Positions 1 through 8,902 of a stretch of 64,000 nucleotides of DNA are shown piece after piece; the stretch's first letter is position 1; every line of letters starts with the position of its first letter. The stretch spans positions 2,885,124-2,949,123 of the forward strand of contig NZ_CP091508.1 of NCBI RefSeq assembly GCF_022870865.1, written 5' to 3'. The position numbers were made by a program, and so were the translations under genes. This stretch comes from Uruburuella testudinis (GTDB lineage: Bacteria; Pseudomonadota; Gammaproteobacteria; Burkholderiales; Neisseriaceae). Below the pieces are notes generated by a model. It had not been told where the DNA came from, searched no databases, and was given only the letters and a program-made list of their open reading frames with translations.

Positions 1-1305
1 ACGCAACACGTTGATCACATAACCGGCGGCAAAACGCTGGCCTACCCGGTAGATACACGAAAGTAATTTTTGCACCAATACCGTGCCGTCAAAGCGCACC
101 GGCGGGTGCAGGCAGTTGTCGCAATGGCCGCAGGGGGCGCTCGTTTCGCCGAAATGTTGCAGCAGCATCACGCGGCGGCAGTCGGCGGTTTCGCACACGC
201 CGAGCATGGCATCGAGCTTTTGCAACTCGATGTTTTTCTGCATCTCGCCGCTGGCACCCTGCTGGATGCGTTCGCGCAAAATCACCCAGTCATTCAGCCC
301 GTAGCACAGCCAGCTGGCGGCAGGCAGGCCGTCGCGGCCGGCGCGGCCGGATTCTTGATAGAAATGCTCAATGCTTTGCGGCATGTCGAGGTGGGCGACA
401 AAACGCACATCGGGCTTGTCGATGCCCATGCCGAAAGCCACGGTGGCCACCACAATCACGTTGTCGTCCTGCGTGAAGCGGCGCTGGTTGGCTTCGCGGT
501 TTTCCATGCTCAATCCGGCATGGTAGGGAATGGCATCGAGGCCGTGTTCGCACAAAAATGCCGCCACGTCTTCCACTTTTTTACGGCTCAGGCAATAGAC
601 GATGCCGCTTTGGCCGGCCATCTGCTTTTGAATAAATTCTAAAAGCTGCTTTTTGCCGTTGTTTTTTTCGATAACCTGGTAATAGATGTTGGGGCGGTCG
701 AAACTGGCGACAAATTCGGGCGACTGCTCCAGCTTGAGATAATGTTTGATGTCGGCGCGGGTTTCGGCGTCGGCGGTGGCGGTGAGTGCGATACGCGGCA
801 CTTTGGGGTAGCGTTCGGCCAAAAGGCCCAGCTGCTGGTATTCGGGGCGGAAATCGTGCCCCCACTGGCTCACGCAATGGGCTTCATCGATGGCAAACAG
901 GCTGATGGTGTTTTGGTCGAGAAAACGCAGAAAACGCTCGTTTACCAAACGCTCGGGGGCAACATACAATAATTTCAGACGGCCTTGGGCGATATCGTCG
1001 GCGATTTGGCGAATATCCTCAGGATGGGTGCCGCTATGCACACACGCCGCCGCCACACCCGCCACATGCAGATTGGCGACTTGGTCGTTCATCAGCGCAA
1101 TCAGCGGCGACACCACCACCGCCACGCCCTCGCGCATCAAGGCGGGGATTTGATAACACAGGCTTTTGCCGCCGCCGGTGGGCATCAGCACCATCAGGCT
1201 TTTACCCGCAGCCAGCGTGTTGACGATGTTTTCCTGCGTGCCGCGAAATTCGGGGTAGCCGAACACATCGTGCAAAATCTGCCGGGCGGCGGGCGGGTTG
1301 GTCAT
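1..1305 (-). CDS. recQ: ATP-dependent DNA helicase RecQ (partial, C-terminus outside window)
   Basis: This gene encodes a 3'-5' superfamily 2 DNA helicase acting in recombination and repair. It is read on the minus strand from an ATG at 1303-1305, and its 435 visible residues stay open to the window edge. Seen in the translation are Walker A ([12 protein letters not shown]), the DEAH box with the RecQ-specific stretch [17 protein letters not shown], and the zinc-binding CGHCDNC near codon 400, followed by the start of the winged-helix RQC domain ending at residues like [17 protein letters not shown]. The HRDC domains that complete the protein lie beyond base 1; neisserial RecQ is known to carry several and to promote pilin antigenic variation. 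A DUS lies in the spacer before the next gene. Confidence 0.96.
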   Translation of the reverse strand, partial: MTNPPAARQILHDVFGYPEFRGTQENIVNTLAAGKSLMVLMPTGGGKSLCYQIPALMREGVAVVVSPLIALMNDQVANLHVAGVAAACVHSGTHPEDIRQIADDIAQGRLKLLYVAPERLVNERFLRFLDQNTISLFAIDEAHCVSQWGHDFRPEYQQLGLLAERYPKVPRIALTATADAETRADIKHYLKLEQSPEFVASFDRPNIYYQVIEKNNGKKQLLEFIQKQMAGQSGIVYCLSRKKVEDVAAFLCEHGLDAIPYHAGLSMENREANQRRFTQDDNVIVVATVAFGMGIDKPDVRFVAHLDMPQSIEHFYQESGRAGRDGLPAASWLCYGLNDWVILRERIQQGASGEMQKNIELQKLDAMLGVCETADCRRVMLLQHFGETSAPCGHCDNCLHPPVRFDGTVLVQKLLSCIYRVGQRFAAGYVINVLR

Positions 1306-1465
1306 AAAGGGCAATCCGTTATATGATAGGTTTCAACACGGAGCCGATACATCTAACGGCCCCGACCGGTAAACTGACTGCTTCCGCACATTATCCAGGA
1401 AGCGCAATCAAGTGCTATTTTATCGTTTTACGGCTTTTCGCTAAAGGCCGTCTGAAAGGAAACCC

Positions 1466-1897
1466 ATGAATATTTCCCGCGCCCTGCACTACACCGCCGC
1501 TGCCGCCTTGGCCGCGCTGCTTGCCGCCTGCGCCGCCACCGGCCCCGACGTGGCCGGCAACTGGAAAGAAATCGGCACCATCAACAGCGGCAACATCAAA
1601 GCCGCCATCGACACTTCAAGCATCAAGCGCAACGGCCAGCTGGCTACGTTTCGCGATAAGAAAACCGTGCTCAAGCCGTCTGAAGAGCGCTATGTCAACA
1701 CCCCCGCCTACAAAACCGCCGTGGGCGAATGGGAAATACACTGCCGCAACAAAACCTACCGCCTTACCGCCCTGCAATTGCTCGACGAACGCGGCCAAGT
1801 GTTGATGAACCAAAAATACACCGCCGCCGGCCTGCGCCCGATGTCGGTGATGGGCGGCTCGATTACCGAAAAACAATTCGAAACCGTGTGCAAATAA
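1466..1897 (+). CDS. Surface-adhesin E-like lipoprotein
   Basis: This is a 143-residue predicted lipoprotein. The signal peptide ends in a lipobox (LLAAC, Cys22), so the mature protein should be lipid-anchored in an envelope membrane. The remainder resembles the surface-adhesin E fold: a short beta-rich domain with two cysteines (Cys93 in IHCRNK and Cys142 next to the C-terminus) that probably form a disulfide. The start is supported by AAGGA five bases upstream. It is followed after 75 bases by another exported small protein on the same strand, with a DUS in the gap. A surface or periplasmic function is inferred; the true ligand is unknown. Confidence 0.75.
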   Translation: MNISRALHYTAAAALAALLAACAATGPDVAGNWKEIGTINSGNIKAAIDTSSIKRNGQLATFRDKKTVLKPSEERYVNTPAYKTAVGEWEIHCRNKTYRLTALQLLDERGQVLMNQKYTAAGLRPMSVMGGSITEKQFETVCK

Positions 1898-1972
1898 CCG
1901 CAGGCCGTCTGAACCAATCCGCACGTTCACGCATCATTTCAGACGGCCGCCACATCACAGAAAGGATATTTT

Positions 1973-2287
1973 ATGAAACAAATCATCATTTTGGCATTGG
2001 CCATCTCAAGCTTTGCCTATGCCGCCCCCGCCGATGAATTATTGGGTGCGCAAGCCGCTTTTCGTCAAGCCTTGAGTGCCCAAAACAGCAGCGGCAGCAA
2101 AATTACCTCGCTGCAAACCGACTTGGCCGCCGCTCAAAGCCGCCTGCAACAAGCGCAGGCCGATGTTACCCGCCTGGAGGGCGAGCTGCAAACCGAGCAG
2201 GCGGCAAAAGCACAACATGATGCCGCCCTGCAAGCCGCCGGCGAACGCCTGAACGCCGCATGGAGCGCCGCCCGCTCCGGCCAATAA
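1973..2287 (+). CDS. Small exported alanine-rich coiled-coil protein
   Basis: This is a 104-residue protein of unknown function. It has a clear signal peptide (about 17 residues, cut after AYA). From residue 40 on comes a long heptad-like region rich in Ala, Gln, Leu and Glu, predicted as one coiled coil. There are no cysteines or enzyme motifs. AAGGA stands six bases before the ATG. The protein is probably periplasmic and could pack against the cell wall or a partner lipoprotein such as its upstream neighbour, but this is a guess from position only. Confidence 0.7.
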   Translation: MKQIIILALAISSFAYAAPADELLGAQAAFRQALSAQNSSGSKITSLQTDLAAAQSRLQQAQADVTRLEGELQTEQAAKAQHDAALQAAGERLNAAWSAARSGQ

Positions 2288-2338
2288 ACGGCGGCAGCCA
2301 GGCGGTTTTCAGACGGCCGGGTAGCTTCACGATAGCTG

Positions 2339-3010
2339 TCAAACGGCCGCCAACATCGGGCTGCCTGCCTTGGTCAGCGCCCGCCGGTAAGCCTCATCTT
2401 CCTCAATACGCTGCAAATAAGCACTGATATGCGGGTAAGCGGCCACATCAAAACGCACCGCCGCCGCCTGCAACGGATAGCTCATCATAATATCGGCACC
2501 GCTGATATCATCGCCCATCAGCCAGCGCCTGCCTGCCAGCTCATGATCCACATAACGCAGATGCAGCGCAGTTTGCGGCTCGATAAAGCTTTGGCGGGCG
2601 CGGGCGCTGATTTTTTTGGCTACCGGTTTGACAAAGAAAGGCATAGGGGCGCTGTCGATTTTGCGGAACACCAGCGCCATCAGCATCAGCGGCATCAACG
2701 ATGCCTCCGCATAATGCAGCCAGCGCTGATACGCCCAATAATCGGCGCTGCCGGGCGCGGGCATCAGCCTGCCGCCGCCGTAGGTTTGAATCAGATAATC
2801 GGTGATGGCGCCGCTCTCGGCCAAAATCAAATCACCGTCTTGCAACACCGGCGCCTTGCCCAGCGGATGAATGTTTTTCAAAGCCGCCGGCGCCAACAGC
2901 GTATCGGGGTGGCGCTCGTGTTGTTGCAGCGTATAATCCGCCCCCAATAATTCCAGCAGCCACACAATGCGCAGCGAGCGCGATTGTGCCAAAGCATGTA
3001 AAGTCAGCAT
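2339..3010 (-). CDS. Glutathione S-transferase family protein
   Basis: This 223-residue cytosolic protein has the two-domain glutathione transferase layout. The N-terminal thioredoxin-like half contains SRSLRIVWLLELLG and the glutathione-contacting stretch PVLQDGDLILAESGAI (the ESGAI motif). The C-terminal half is helical. The ATG at 3010 is preferred over one 27 bases upstream because AAGGA lies six bases before it and the family begins at MLTLHA. It probably serves glutathione-dependent detoxification or thiol chemistry; the substrate cannot be read from sequence. The stop codon is TGA at 2339-2341. Confidence 0.88.
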   Translation of the reverse strand: MLTLHALAQSRSLRIVWLLELLGADYTLQQHERHPDTLLAPAALKNIHPLGKAPVLQDGDLILAESGAITDYLIQTYGGGRLMPAPGSADYWAYQRWLHYAEASLMPLMLMALVFRKIDSAPMPFFVKPVAKKISARARQSFIEPQTALHLRYVDHELAGRRWLMGDDISGADIMMSYPLQAAAVRFDVAAYPHISAYLQRIEEDEAYRRALTKAGSPMLAAV

Positions 3011-3135
3011 CGGCTTGTCCTTAATGATAAACAGCATTGTCCCGCTACTATACAGGATGCCGACGGAAATTTTAACGCTCCATCAGCTAAAGCCTCTTGC
3101 CGCAAGCACGGCAGCCATCACAAAACAGGCCGAAC

Positions 3136-3270
3136 TCTTTGCAAAACCCTAGCTTTGATTACAGTTCGAAGTTAGCGCAGCACAGAAAGCGCAGACATCT
3201 CATTTAGACAGCAAGCTTTCAAGCAGCGCATAACGAAGAAATGTGCCTAAGATAGGGATTTTGCAAAAGT
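3136..3270. repeat. Candidate IS-end or MITE remnant with inverted ends
   Basis: The ends CTTTGCAAAACCCTA and, inverted, CTTTTGCAAAATCCCTA form imperfect terminal inverted repeats around about 105 bases with no reading frame. The end sequence resembles the TTTGCAAAA ends of IS5-type elements seen in Neisseria, so this may be a deleted IS5-like element. The gap 3011-3331 otherwise holds only this and a DUS-pair terminator. Confidence 0.4.
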
Positions 3271-3272
3271 CT

Positions 3273-3301
3273 CAGGCCGTCTGAACATTTCAGACGGCCT
3301 G
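3273..3301. terminator. DUS-pair hairpin terminator
   Basis: Two DUS copies in inverted orientation form a 13 bp stem with a three-base loop, directly 3' of the minus-strand HAD hydrolase gene. Confidence 0.75.
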
Positions 3302-3331
3302 TTGATTCACCCTCATCCGTTTTCCAAGCGC

Positions 3332-3931
3332 TCAGCTTTCGATAAAACGGTATACCTGTTCGACATCTTGCGGTCGGTTTTGATAACACACGCCGGCAAT
3401 CCCCAATGCGGCGGCGGCATCAATATTCACCTGCATATCGTCGATAAACAGCGTTTGCGCCGGATTGAGCCCATAAGTTTCCAGCGCATAGCGGAAAATG
3501 GCCGGATCGGGCTTGATGAACTGCACTTCGGCTGAAATCACCATACCGCGAAACAGCGGCCAATAATCGTAACGATGGCGCAGATAGCGGATGGCGTGCA
3601 GCGGCATATTGCTGATACAGATTAAATCAACGCCTTGTTGGTGCAAATCGCGCAGCAATGCCACGCCCAAAGGCAGCGGCGCCAGCGATTCGCGCATGGT
3701 CTGCATCAGCCGCTCGATTTCCGACTGCGGTTTTTGCAGCAAACCGGCATAAAATTTCAAGGCTTTGTCGTATTCAATCAAGCCCGCATCCAGCGCCTGC
3801 CAGCATTGGCCCGACAACACCTGCGCATAAGCCCTGCGCTCTTGTTCGTCATCACTGAAGCGGCGCAGAATGGCTCGCGGATCCCAGCGCAGCAAAACGT
3901 TGCCCAAATCGAAAATCACTGTTTTCTTCAT
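3332..3931 (-). CDS. HAD-family phosphatase (YihX-like)
   Basis: This 199-residue protein is a haloacid dehalogenase-superfamily hydrolase. Motif I is FDLGNVLL with nucleophile Asp8; the usual second Asp is Gly, as in the YihX group. Motif II is ICISN, motif III the Lys in FIKPDPAIF, and motif IV LFIDDM. The cap is helical and lies after motif I. The family dephosphorylates small sugar phosphates or similar metabolites; the actual substrate is unknown. It starts 14 bases after the stop of parA on the same strand, so the two are probably co-transcribed, and it ends at a DUS-pair terminator. Confidence 0.88.
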   Translation of the reverse strand: MKKTVIFDLGNVLLRWDPRAILRRFSDDEQERRAYAQVLSGQCWQALDAGLIEYDKALKFYAGLLQKPQSEIERLMQTMRESLAPLPLGVALLRDLHQQGVDLICISNMPLHAIRYLRHRYDYWPLFRGMVISAEVQFIKPDPAIFRYALETYGLNPAQTLFIDDMQVNIDAAAALGIAGVCYQNRPQDVEQVYRFIES

Positions 3932-3945
3932 ATGCCGCCCGCCTT

Positions 3946-4710
3946 TCAGGTGCGCGCCAACACCTCATCGGCCAGCGCCAAATAAGCCAGCGTGCCCTTG
4001 GCTTTGGCATCGTAGGCCAAGGCGGGCAGGCCGTGGCTGGGCGCTTCGGCCAAGCGCACGTTGCGCGGAATGGCGGTGTCGAAAAGCTGCTTGCCGAAAT
4101 GTGTTTGCAATTGCTCGGTTACTTCTTGCGAAAGGCGGCTGCGGCTGTCGTAAAGCGTGCGCACGATGCCGAGAATATCGAGCTGCGGGTTGATGGCCTG
4201 ACGGATTTTGCGCACCGTGGCCACCAAATCGGAAATGCCTTCGAGCGCGTAATATTCACACACCATCGGCACAATCACGCCTTGCGCCGCCACTAAGCCG
4301 TTAAGCGTGAGCAGCGTGAGCGTGGGCGGGCAGTCGATCAACACATAATCATAATCGCCCTCTACCGCAGCAAGCGCGTTTTTCAGGCGCATTTCGCGGG
4401 CGATTTCCTGCACCAGCTCGATTTCCGCTCCGGCCAAAGTGCGGTTGGCGGCCAGAATATCATACCCGCCGGCCTCGCTGGCCACCACGGCATCTTTCAC
4501 TTCGGCCTCGCCCAACAACACCTGATACACGCCGCCGCTGATGCTGCTTTTGTTGATGCCGCTGCCGGTGGTGGCGTTGCCTTGCGGGTCGAGGTCGATA
4601 ACCAGCACACGCTTGTTTTTGCTGGCCAACGAAGCGGCAAGATTGACCACGGTGGTGGTTTTGCCGACGCCGCCTTTCTGGTTGGCCACGGCGATGATTT
4701 GTGCGCTCAT
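3946..4710 (-). CDS. parA: Chromosome-partitioning ATPase ParA
   Basis: ParA is a MinD/ParA-type ATPase that works with ParB bound at parS to segregate chromosome origins. The 254 residues include the deviant Walker A NQKGGVGKTTT (Lys17), the switch I DLDPQGNATTG and Walker B VLIDCPPTLTLLT. Length matches chromosomal Soj/ParA proteins, which lack the N-terminal regulatory domain of plasmid types. It lies downstream of rsmG, the classical gidB-parA order, but the gene after it is a HAD hydrolase and not parB. A DUS-pair hairpin separates it from rsmG, so it may have its own promoter. Confidence 0.93.
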   Translation of the reverse strand: MSAQIIAVANQKGGVGKTTTVVNLAASLASKNKRVLVIDLDPQGNATTGSGINKSSISGGVYQVLLGEAEVKDAVVASEAGGYDILAANRTLAGAEIELVQEIAREMRLKNALAAVEGDYDYVLIDCPPTLTLLTLNGLVAAQGVIVPMVCEYYALEGISDLVATVRKIRQAINPQLDILGIVRTLYDSRSRLSQEVTEQLQTHFGKQLFDTAIPRNVRLAEAPSHGLPALAYDAKAKGTLAYLALADEVLART

Positions 4711-4777
4711 AATTTGTCTTATCGAAATCGGTTGGATGGCTTGGATTGTACCTTTATTTGCCTGAAATGGATATGCA

Positions 4778-4807
4778 GAGGCCGTCTGAAAAGTTTCAGA
4801 CGGCCTC
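4778..4807. terminator. DUS-pair hairpin between rsmG and parA
   Basis: Inverted DUS copies form a 14 bp stem directly after rsmG on the minus strand; a likely rho-independent or attenuating terminator. Confidence 0.7.
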
Positions 4808-4831
4808 CGGCTTATGTGTCTTGTTTGCCGC

Positions 4832-5458
4832 TCAGCGTTTGGGCTGCATAATCACCATATGGCGCTCGGCATTCAACTCGGGCACGGCCAGTTTGTCGAC
4901 TTTGACCACGGCCACATTCGGCGGCATCTGGGCGATTTCTTCATAGGGATACACGCCTTTCATCGCCGCCCAATAGCCGTTTTCGTTGAGCAGGTGTTTG
5001 GTCAGCGAAATAAAGTCGGCCAGCTCGGCAAAGGCACGGCTGGTGACCACGTCTACTTTTTTATCGTGCATGGCTTCAACACGGCCGCTGGCCACGGTAA
5101 CGTTGCCCAAACCCAGCTCGATGACGGCCTGTTGCAGGAAGGTGGTTTTTTTGGTGTTGGAATCAAGCAGCGTAATCTGCAAATCGGGGCGGCAGATGGC
5201 GGTGGGAATGCCCGGCATGCCGCCGCCGGAGCCGACATCCATCAAGGTTTGCGCACCGGCCACATAGGGCAGCAGCGTGAGGCTGTCGAGCACGTGGTGG
5301 CTGACCATGCTGGCTTCGTCGCGCAGCGCGGTGAGGTTGTAGGTATTATTCCATTTTTTCAGCAGCGCCACATATTCGAGCAGCAGCAATTGTTGGGCGG
5401 TGCTCAGGCTCAAGCCCATTTGTTGCAGGCCTTGCTGCAATTTTTGCTTGTTGTCCAT
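4832..5458 (-). CDS. rsmG: 16S rRNA (guanine527-N7)-methyltransferase RsmG
   Basis: RsmG (GidB) methylates N7 of G527 in 16S rRNA using S-adenosylmethionine; loss causes low-level streptomycin resistance in other bacteria. The 208 residues contain the family N-terminus (LLEYVALLKKWNNTYNLTA), the AdoMet site LMDVGSGGGMPGIP and the catalytic-region RAFAEL. Length is normal. It heads the rsmG-parA cluster on the minus strand. The ATG at 5458 has AAGGATAAAAAA upstream. Confidence 0.95.
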   Translation of the reverse strand: MDNKQKLQQGLQQMGLSLSTAQQLLLLEYVALLKKWNNTYNLTALRDEASMVSHHVLDSLTLLPYVAGAQTLMDVGSGGGMPGIPTAICRPDLQITLLDSNTKKTTFLQQAVIELGLGNVTVASGRVEAMHDKKVDVVTSRAFAELADFISLTKHLLNENGYWAAMKGVYPYEEIAQMPPNVAVVKVDKLAVPELNAERHMVIMQPKR

Positions 5459-5820
5459 TTTTTTATCCTTATTCTTGGGTTTACCCGTTATGTTAGCCCA
5501 AAACCTGCTTATGCGGGTGTGAATTGTTTGATAGGCCGTCTGAAATGTGATTCATAAACGCACCGGTTACCGCACCCGCATGCGGGCGTATAGTATTGAC
5601 AGGTTGAGGAAACCGGCCTTGGGGAGATTCACATAATCAACCGCAAACGCGCATAACAGCAGTGGCAAAACGAAATCAACGATTACGCCGTTTATTCGCT
5701 GCCGCCCATGAAAAAAGCCGCACGACCACAAAATCAGCAGCAAGTCTGACATGTATCAACAACATATATTTCATAAAATATTAACATTAGATGTATTGAT
5801 TTAATATTTTAGGGCTATAA
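5459..5820. other. Intergenic region, no gene recognised
   Basis: This 362-base divergent region lies between rsmG (minus) and the ferredoxin locus (plus). It holds one DUS at 5533-5544 and turns AT-rich toward 5820. The 61-codon minus-strand frame at 5567-5752 has no ribosome site or family resemblance and was not called. Confidence 0.6.
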
Positions 5821-6416
5821 ATGGCTGTTTTTAAAATTAAATATCAGGATCATGAGTTTGATTGCGCCGGCGATGAATATATTCTGGATGCGGCAGAGAG
5901 AGCAGGATTGGAAATTCCCTATTCATGCAGGGCAGGCTCATGTAGTACATGCACCTGCTATTTACTTAAAGGTGAAGTAGAACAAAGCGATGGTTCTTTC
6001 CTTGACGAACAACAGCAGAACGAAGGTTATTTTTCTGCTTGTGTTGCTTACCAAAAAAAGATTGCAATATTACCTATGTCAATGATATAGATACTTTCCC
6101 TACTAAAGGAAAATGGGTAGCTATTGATGTTGATTATGATGCCATTAAGGACACCGCCATGATTGCAGCCCAAGGGATAGCGCATGCAGAAGAAGGAAAA
6201 TTTACTTTCTCTGACCCTAGGGCATATATAGGCACAACCAGGACAATTACATTAAGATGGGAACCTCTAGAAATATCAGATATGGCGTTTGATGATTTTG
6301 AACGCCATCCGTTGGGAACCATAAAAACTGTGCGGCAAAAGTATATTTACGGCTCGGATGAGCTCGCGGGCGGTTTCTCTTATTATTGGTATCCGCATGC
6401 AGGAGGTGGCTATTGA
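5821..6416 (+). pseudogene. Ferredoxin-domain protein in two frames joined at A_AAA_AAG (frameshifted gene or programmed frameshift)
   Basis: Residues 1 to about 85 are a plant-type [2Fe-2S] ferredoxin: [17 protein letters not shown], three ligands in CRAGSCSTC, and the fourth in FSACVAY. The zero frame stops at 6088-6090, five residues into the wrong sequence. The -1 frame continues the family sequence exactly from the A7 run at 6053-6059 (VAY-QKK-DCNIT) and runs to TGA at 6414-6416. This gives a 198-residue protein with an unrecognised C-terminal domain of about 110 residues, ending YYWYPHAGGGY. The join is a perfect A_AAA_AAG slippery heptamer in the right phase (6054-6060); one extra A would also restore the frame. 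The start has AGGG six bases upstream. The region is AT-rich and has no internal DUS, unlike its neighbours, which suggests transfer. Confidence 0.75.
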
Positions 6417-6832
6417 AAACAAGGCAGTCTTTATTTTATAAACTATTGGCGTGTTTTGATATTTTTGCTGTGGCATGGGTAATTTTCCCCTTTTCCGGGA
6501 AATACCCCTTGATATGGCAGCAATTCCGGCAAATTGAAAAATTATCGCGAGACTTCGCACCCTTTGGCACAGGTTTGTATATTTTATTTGCTGCTGCACT
6601 GCTGCTTTATGCCACTTTACTTTTTTCAGCCAAGCAGTTGTGGCAGCAAAATCCGCGGGTTTGGAAACTGGCATTGATACAGCTGCCGCTGCGTTTGATT
6701 GCCTCAACCCCCAGCATCCCTTTTCTGCTGACATTGGTGCTGCCGTTGGGCGCTTTATTTGCCTATCCGGTTTGGCTGGCGGTGGAAATCGGCAAAATTT
6801 ATGCTTTGCGGCGTTGGGCCAAACATGGATAA
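6413..6832 (+). CDS. Small integral membrane protein, possible immunity partner
   Basis: This is a 139-residue protein with about three or four membrane segments: near residues 8-27, 46-70, 88-105 and 106-126. The charged C-terminal tail ends ALRRWAKHG. No family is recognised. The TTG start at 6413 is chosen because GGAGGT lies at 6402-6407, five bases before it, and the start overlaps the TGA of the ferredoxin-domain gene, so the two should be translationally coupled. The size, topology and coupling resemble immunity proteins of bacteriocins, but this is inference from layout only. A long hairpin terminator begins in its stop codon. Confidence 0.7.
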   Translation: MKTRQSLFYKLLACFDIFAVAWVIFPFSGKYPLIWQQFRQIEKLSRDFAPFGTGLYILFAAALLLYATLLFSAKQLWQQNPRVWKLALIQLPLRLIASTPSIPFLLTLVLPLGALFAYPVWLAVEIGKIYALRRWAKHG

Positions 6833-6901
6833 ACGGGTAAAGATAAGGCCGTCTGAAAGCCAGTAAACCAGTTTTTCAGACGGCCTTATCTTTACCCGTT
6901 T
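6831..6901. terminator. Long bidirectional hairpin terminator containing a DUS pair
   Basis: Perfectly complementary 28-base arms (6831-6858 and 6874-6901) include inverted DUS copies. The hairpin lies between the convergent membrane-protein gene and mnmG and should end transcription from both sides. Confidence 0.88.
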
Positions 6902-6910
6902 ATCGGCATA

Positions 6911-8803
6911 TCAAGCCTGCCGGGCATCTTTAAACCCGCGCTTCAAATGCACCATCAGCAGCGCCACCGCAGCGGGCGTAACGCCGGAAATGCGGCCGGC
7001 CTGTCCGACGGTTTCGGGGCGGTTGAGGTTGAGCTTTTGCTGCACTTCGGCAGATAAGCCCTTGACTTTGCTGTAATCAATATCGGCGGGCAGCTTGAGG
7101 GTTTCCAAATCGCGGCGGCCTTCGATTTCTTCGTTTTGGCGGTCGATATAGCCTTGATATTTCACCTGAATTTCCACTTGTTCCACCACATCGTCAGCCA
7201 GCGGCTGCTCGGGAAGTGCGCCTTCGAGCGTCATCAGCGCGGCGTAGTCGAGATTGGGGCGGCGCAGCAAATCATGCAGGTTGGCTTCGCGGCTGAGTTT
7301 TTGGCCGAACACGCGCTCCTGCTCGCTTTCGGGCAGTTTGGCGGGGGTGTACCAGGTGGCTTTCAGGCGCTGGATTTCGCGTTCGATGGCTTCGCGTTTT
7401 TGCTCGAATGCCTGCCATTGGCCGTCTGAAATCAGGCCGATTTTGCGACCGTCTTCGGTGAGGCGCAAATCGGCGTTGTCTTCGCGCAGTTGCAGGCGGT
7501 ATTCGGCGCGGCTGGTAAACATGCGGTAGGGCTCGTTCACGCCTTTGGTAATCAAATCATCAACCAACACGCCCAGATAGGCCTGCTCGCGACGCAGCAG
7601 CAGCGGATCTTGCCCGCGCACAAACTGCACGGCGTTGGCACCGGCCAGCAGCCCTTGTGCGGCGGCTTCCTCGTAACCGGTGGTGCCGTTGATTTGGCCG
7701 GCAAAAAAGAGGCCGGTGATGGTTTTGGTTTCGAGGCTGGCTTTGAGGTTGCGCGGGTCGAAATAATCGTATTCGATGGCATAACCGGGGCGCAGGATGT
7801 GGGCGTTTTCCAAGCCTTTCATCGAGCGCACGAGGGCGATCTGGATGTCGAACGGCAGGCTGGTGGAAATGCCGTTCGGATAATATTCGTGCGTGGTCAA
7901 GCCTTCGGGTTCGAGGAAAATCTGATGGCTGTCTTTATCGGCAAATCGGTTGATTTTGTCTTCAATCGAGGGGCAGTAGCGCGGCCCCACGCCTTCGATT
8001 TTGCCGGTAAACATCGGGCTGCGGTCGAAACCTGTGCGGATGATGTCGTGGGTTTGCTGGTTGGTATGGGTAATCCAGCAGCTCACCTGCTGCGGGTGCA
8101 GATTGGCATGGCCGCGAACGGAAAACACCGGCACGGGTGTATCGCCCGGCTGCTCGGTGAGCTTGGAAAAATCAATCGTGCGCCCGTCGATGCGCGGCGG
8201 CGTGCCGGTTTTCAGACGGCCTTGCGGCAATTGCAATTCTTTCAGACGGCCGCCCAAAGATTGCGCCGCCGGATCGCCTGCACGGCCGCCGGCGTAGTTT
8301 TCCAAGCCGATGTGGATTTTGCCCGACAGAAACGTGCCTGCCGTCAGCACGACCGCGCGCGCTTTGAATTCGACACCCATCGCCGTCACCACGCCGCTGA
8401 TGCGGTCGCCCTCAAGCGTAACGTCGTCGACCTGCTGCTGAAACAGCGCCAGATTGGGCTGGTTTTCGAGCATATGGCGGATGGCGGCCTTATACAGAAT
8501 GCGGTCGGCCTGCGCACGGGTGGCGCGCACGGCGGGGCCTTTGCTGGCATTGAGGCGGCGAAACTGGATACCGCTCATATCAGTGGCCAGCGCCATTGCG
8601 CCGCCGAGCGCATCAAGTTCGCGCACCAAATGGCCTTTGCCGATACCGCCGATAGACGGGTTGCACGACATCTGGCCGAGGGTTTCGATATTGTGGGAAA
8701 GCAGCAGCGTTTGCGCGCCCATACGTGCCGCCGCCAGCGCTGCTTCGGTGCCGGCGTGGCCGCCGCCGACCACGATAACATCGTATTGTTTCGGGTAAAT
8801 CAT
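6911..8803 (-). CDS. mnmG: tRNA uridine-5-carboxymethylaminomethyl modification enzyme MnmG
   Basis: MnmG (GidA) is the FAD-binding subunit of the MnmE-MnmG complex that modifies U34 of several tRNAs. The protein of 630 residues begins [18 protein letters not shown], with the dinucleotide-binding [10 protein letters not shown]. It carries the family signatures [11 protein letters not shown] (residues near 270) and [17 protein letters not shown]. Length is standard. Of the two adjacent ATGs (8806 and 8803), the second matches the neisserial N-terminus. It stands alone on the minus strand, with repeat-rich DNA upstream. Confidence 0.96.
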   Translation of the reverse strand: MIYPKQYDVIVVGGGHAGTEAALAAARMGAQTLLLSHNIETLGQMSCNPSIGGIGKGHLVRELDALGGAMALATDMSGIQFRRLNASKGPAVRATRAQADRILYKAAIRHMLENQPNLALFQQQVDDVTLEGDRISGVVTAMGVEFKARAVVLTAGTFLSGKIHIGLENYAGGRAGDPAAQSLGGRLKELQLPQGRLKTGTPPRIDGRTIDFSKLTEQPGDTPVPVFSVRGHANLHPQQVSCWITHTNQQTHDIIRTGFDRSPMFTGKIEGVGPRYCPSIEDKINRFADKDSHQIFLEPEGLTTHEYYPNGISTSLPFDIQIALVRSMKGLENAHILRPGYAIEYDYFDPRNLKASLETKTITGLFFAGQINGTTGYEEAAAQGLLAGANAVQFVRGQDPLLLRREQAYLGVLVDDLITKGVNEPYRMFTSRAEYRLQLREDNADLRLTEDGRKIGLISDGQWQAFEQKREAIEREIQRLKATWYTPAKLPESEQERVFGQKLSREANLHDLLRRPNLDYAALMTLEGALPEQPLADDVVEQVEIQVKYQGYIDRQNEEIEGRRDLETLKLPADIDYSKVKGLSAEVQQKLNLNRPETVGQAGRISGVTPAAVALLMVHLKRGFKDARQA

Positions 8804-8902
8804 CATTATTGTCTTGGTTAACCTGCGTGTGTTGGCGGATATTCTGTCATGCCCATGCCCTCAAGCAGCCTGATTATCTTCGGCTTGCCGCCTTTGTCGG
8901 CT

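Noticed and set aside
5821..6416. Identification of the ferredoxin-linked C-terminal domain as a colicin M catalytic domain
   Set aside because: Length and layout are suggestive, but the invariant Asp-Tyr-Asp and His-Arg residues could not be placed, so only the architecture is noted.
7490..8821. A 443-codon open frame antisense to mnmG
   Set aside because: Composition artefact opposite a clearly conserved gene; the protein is His/Gln/Ala-rich low-complexity sequence.
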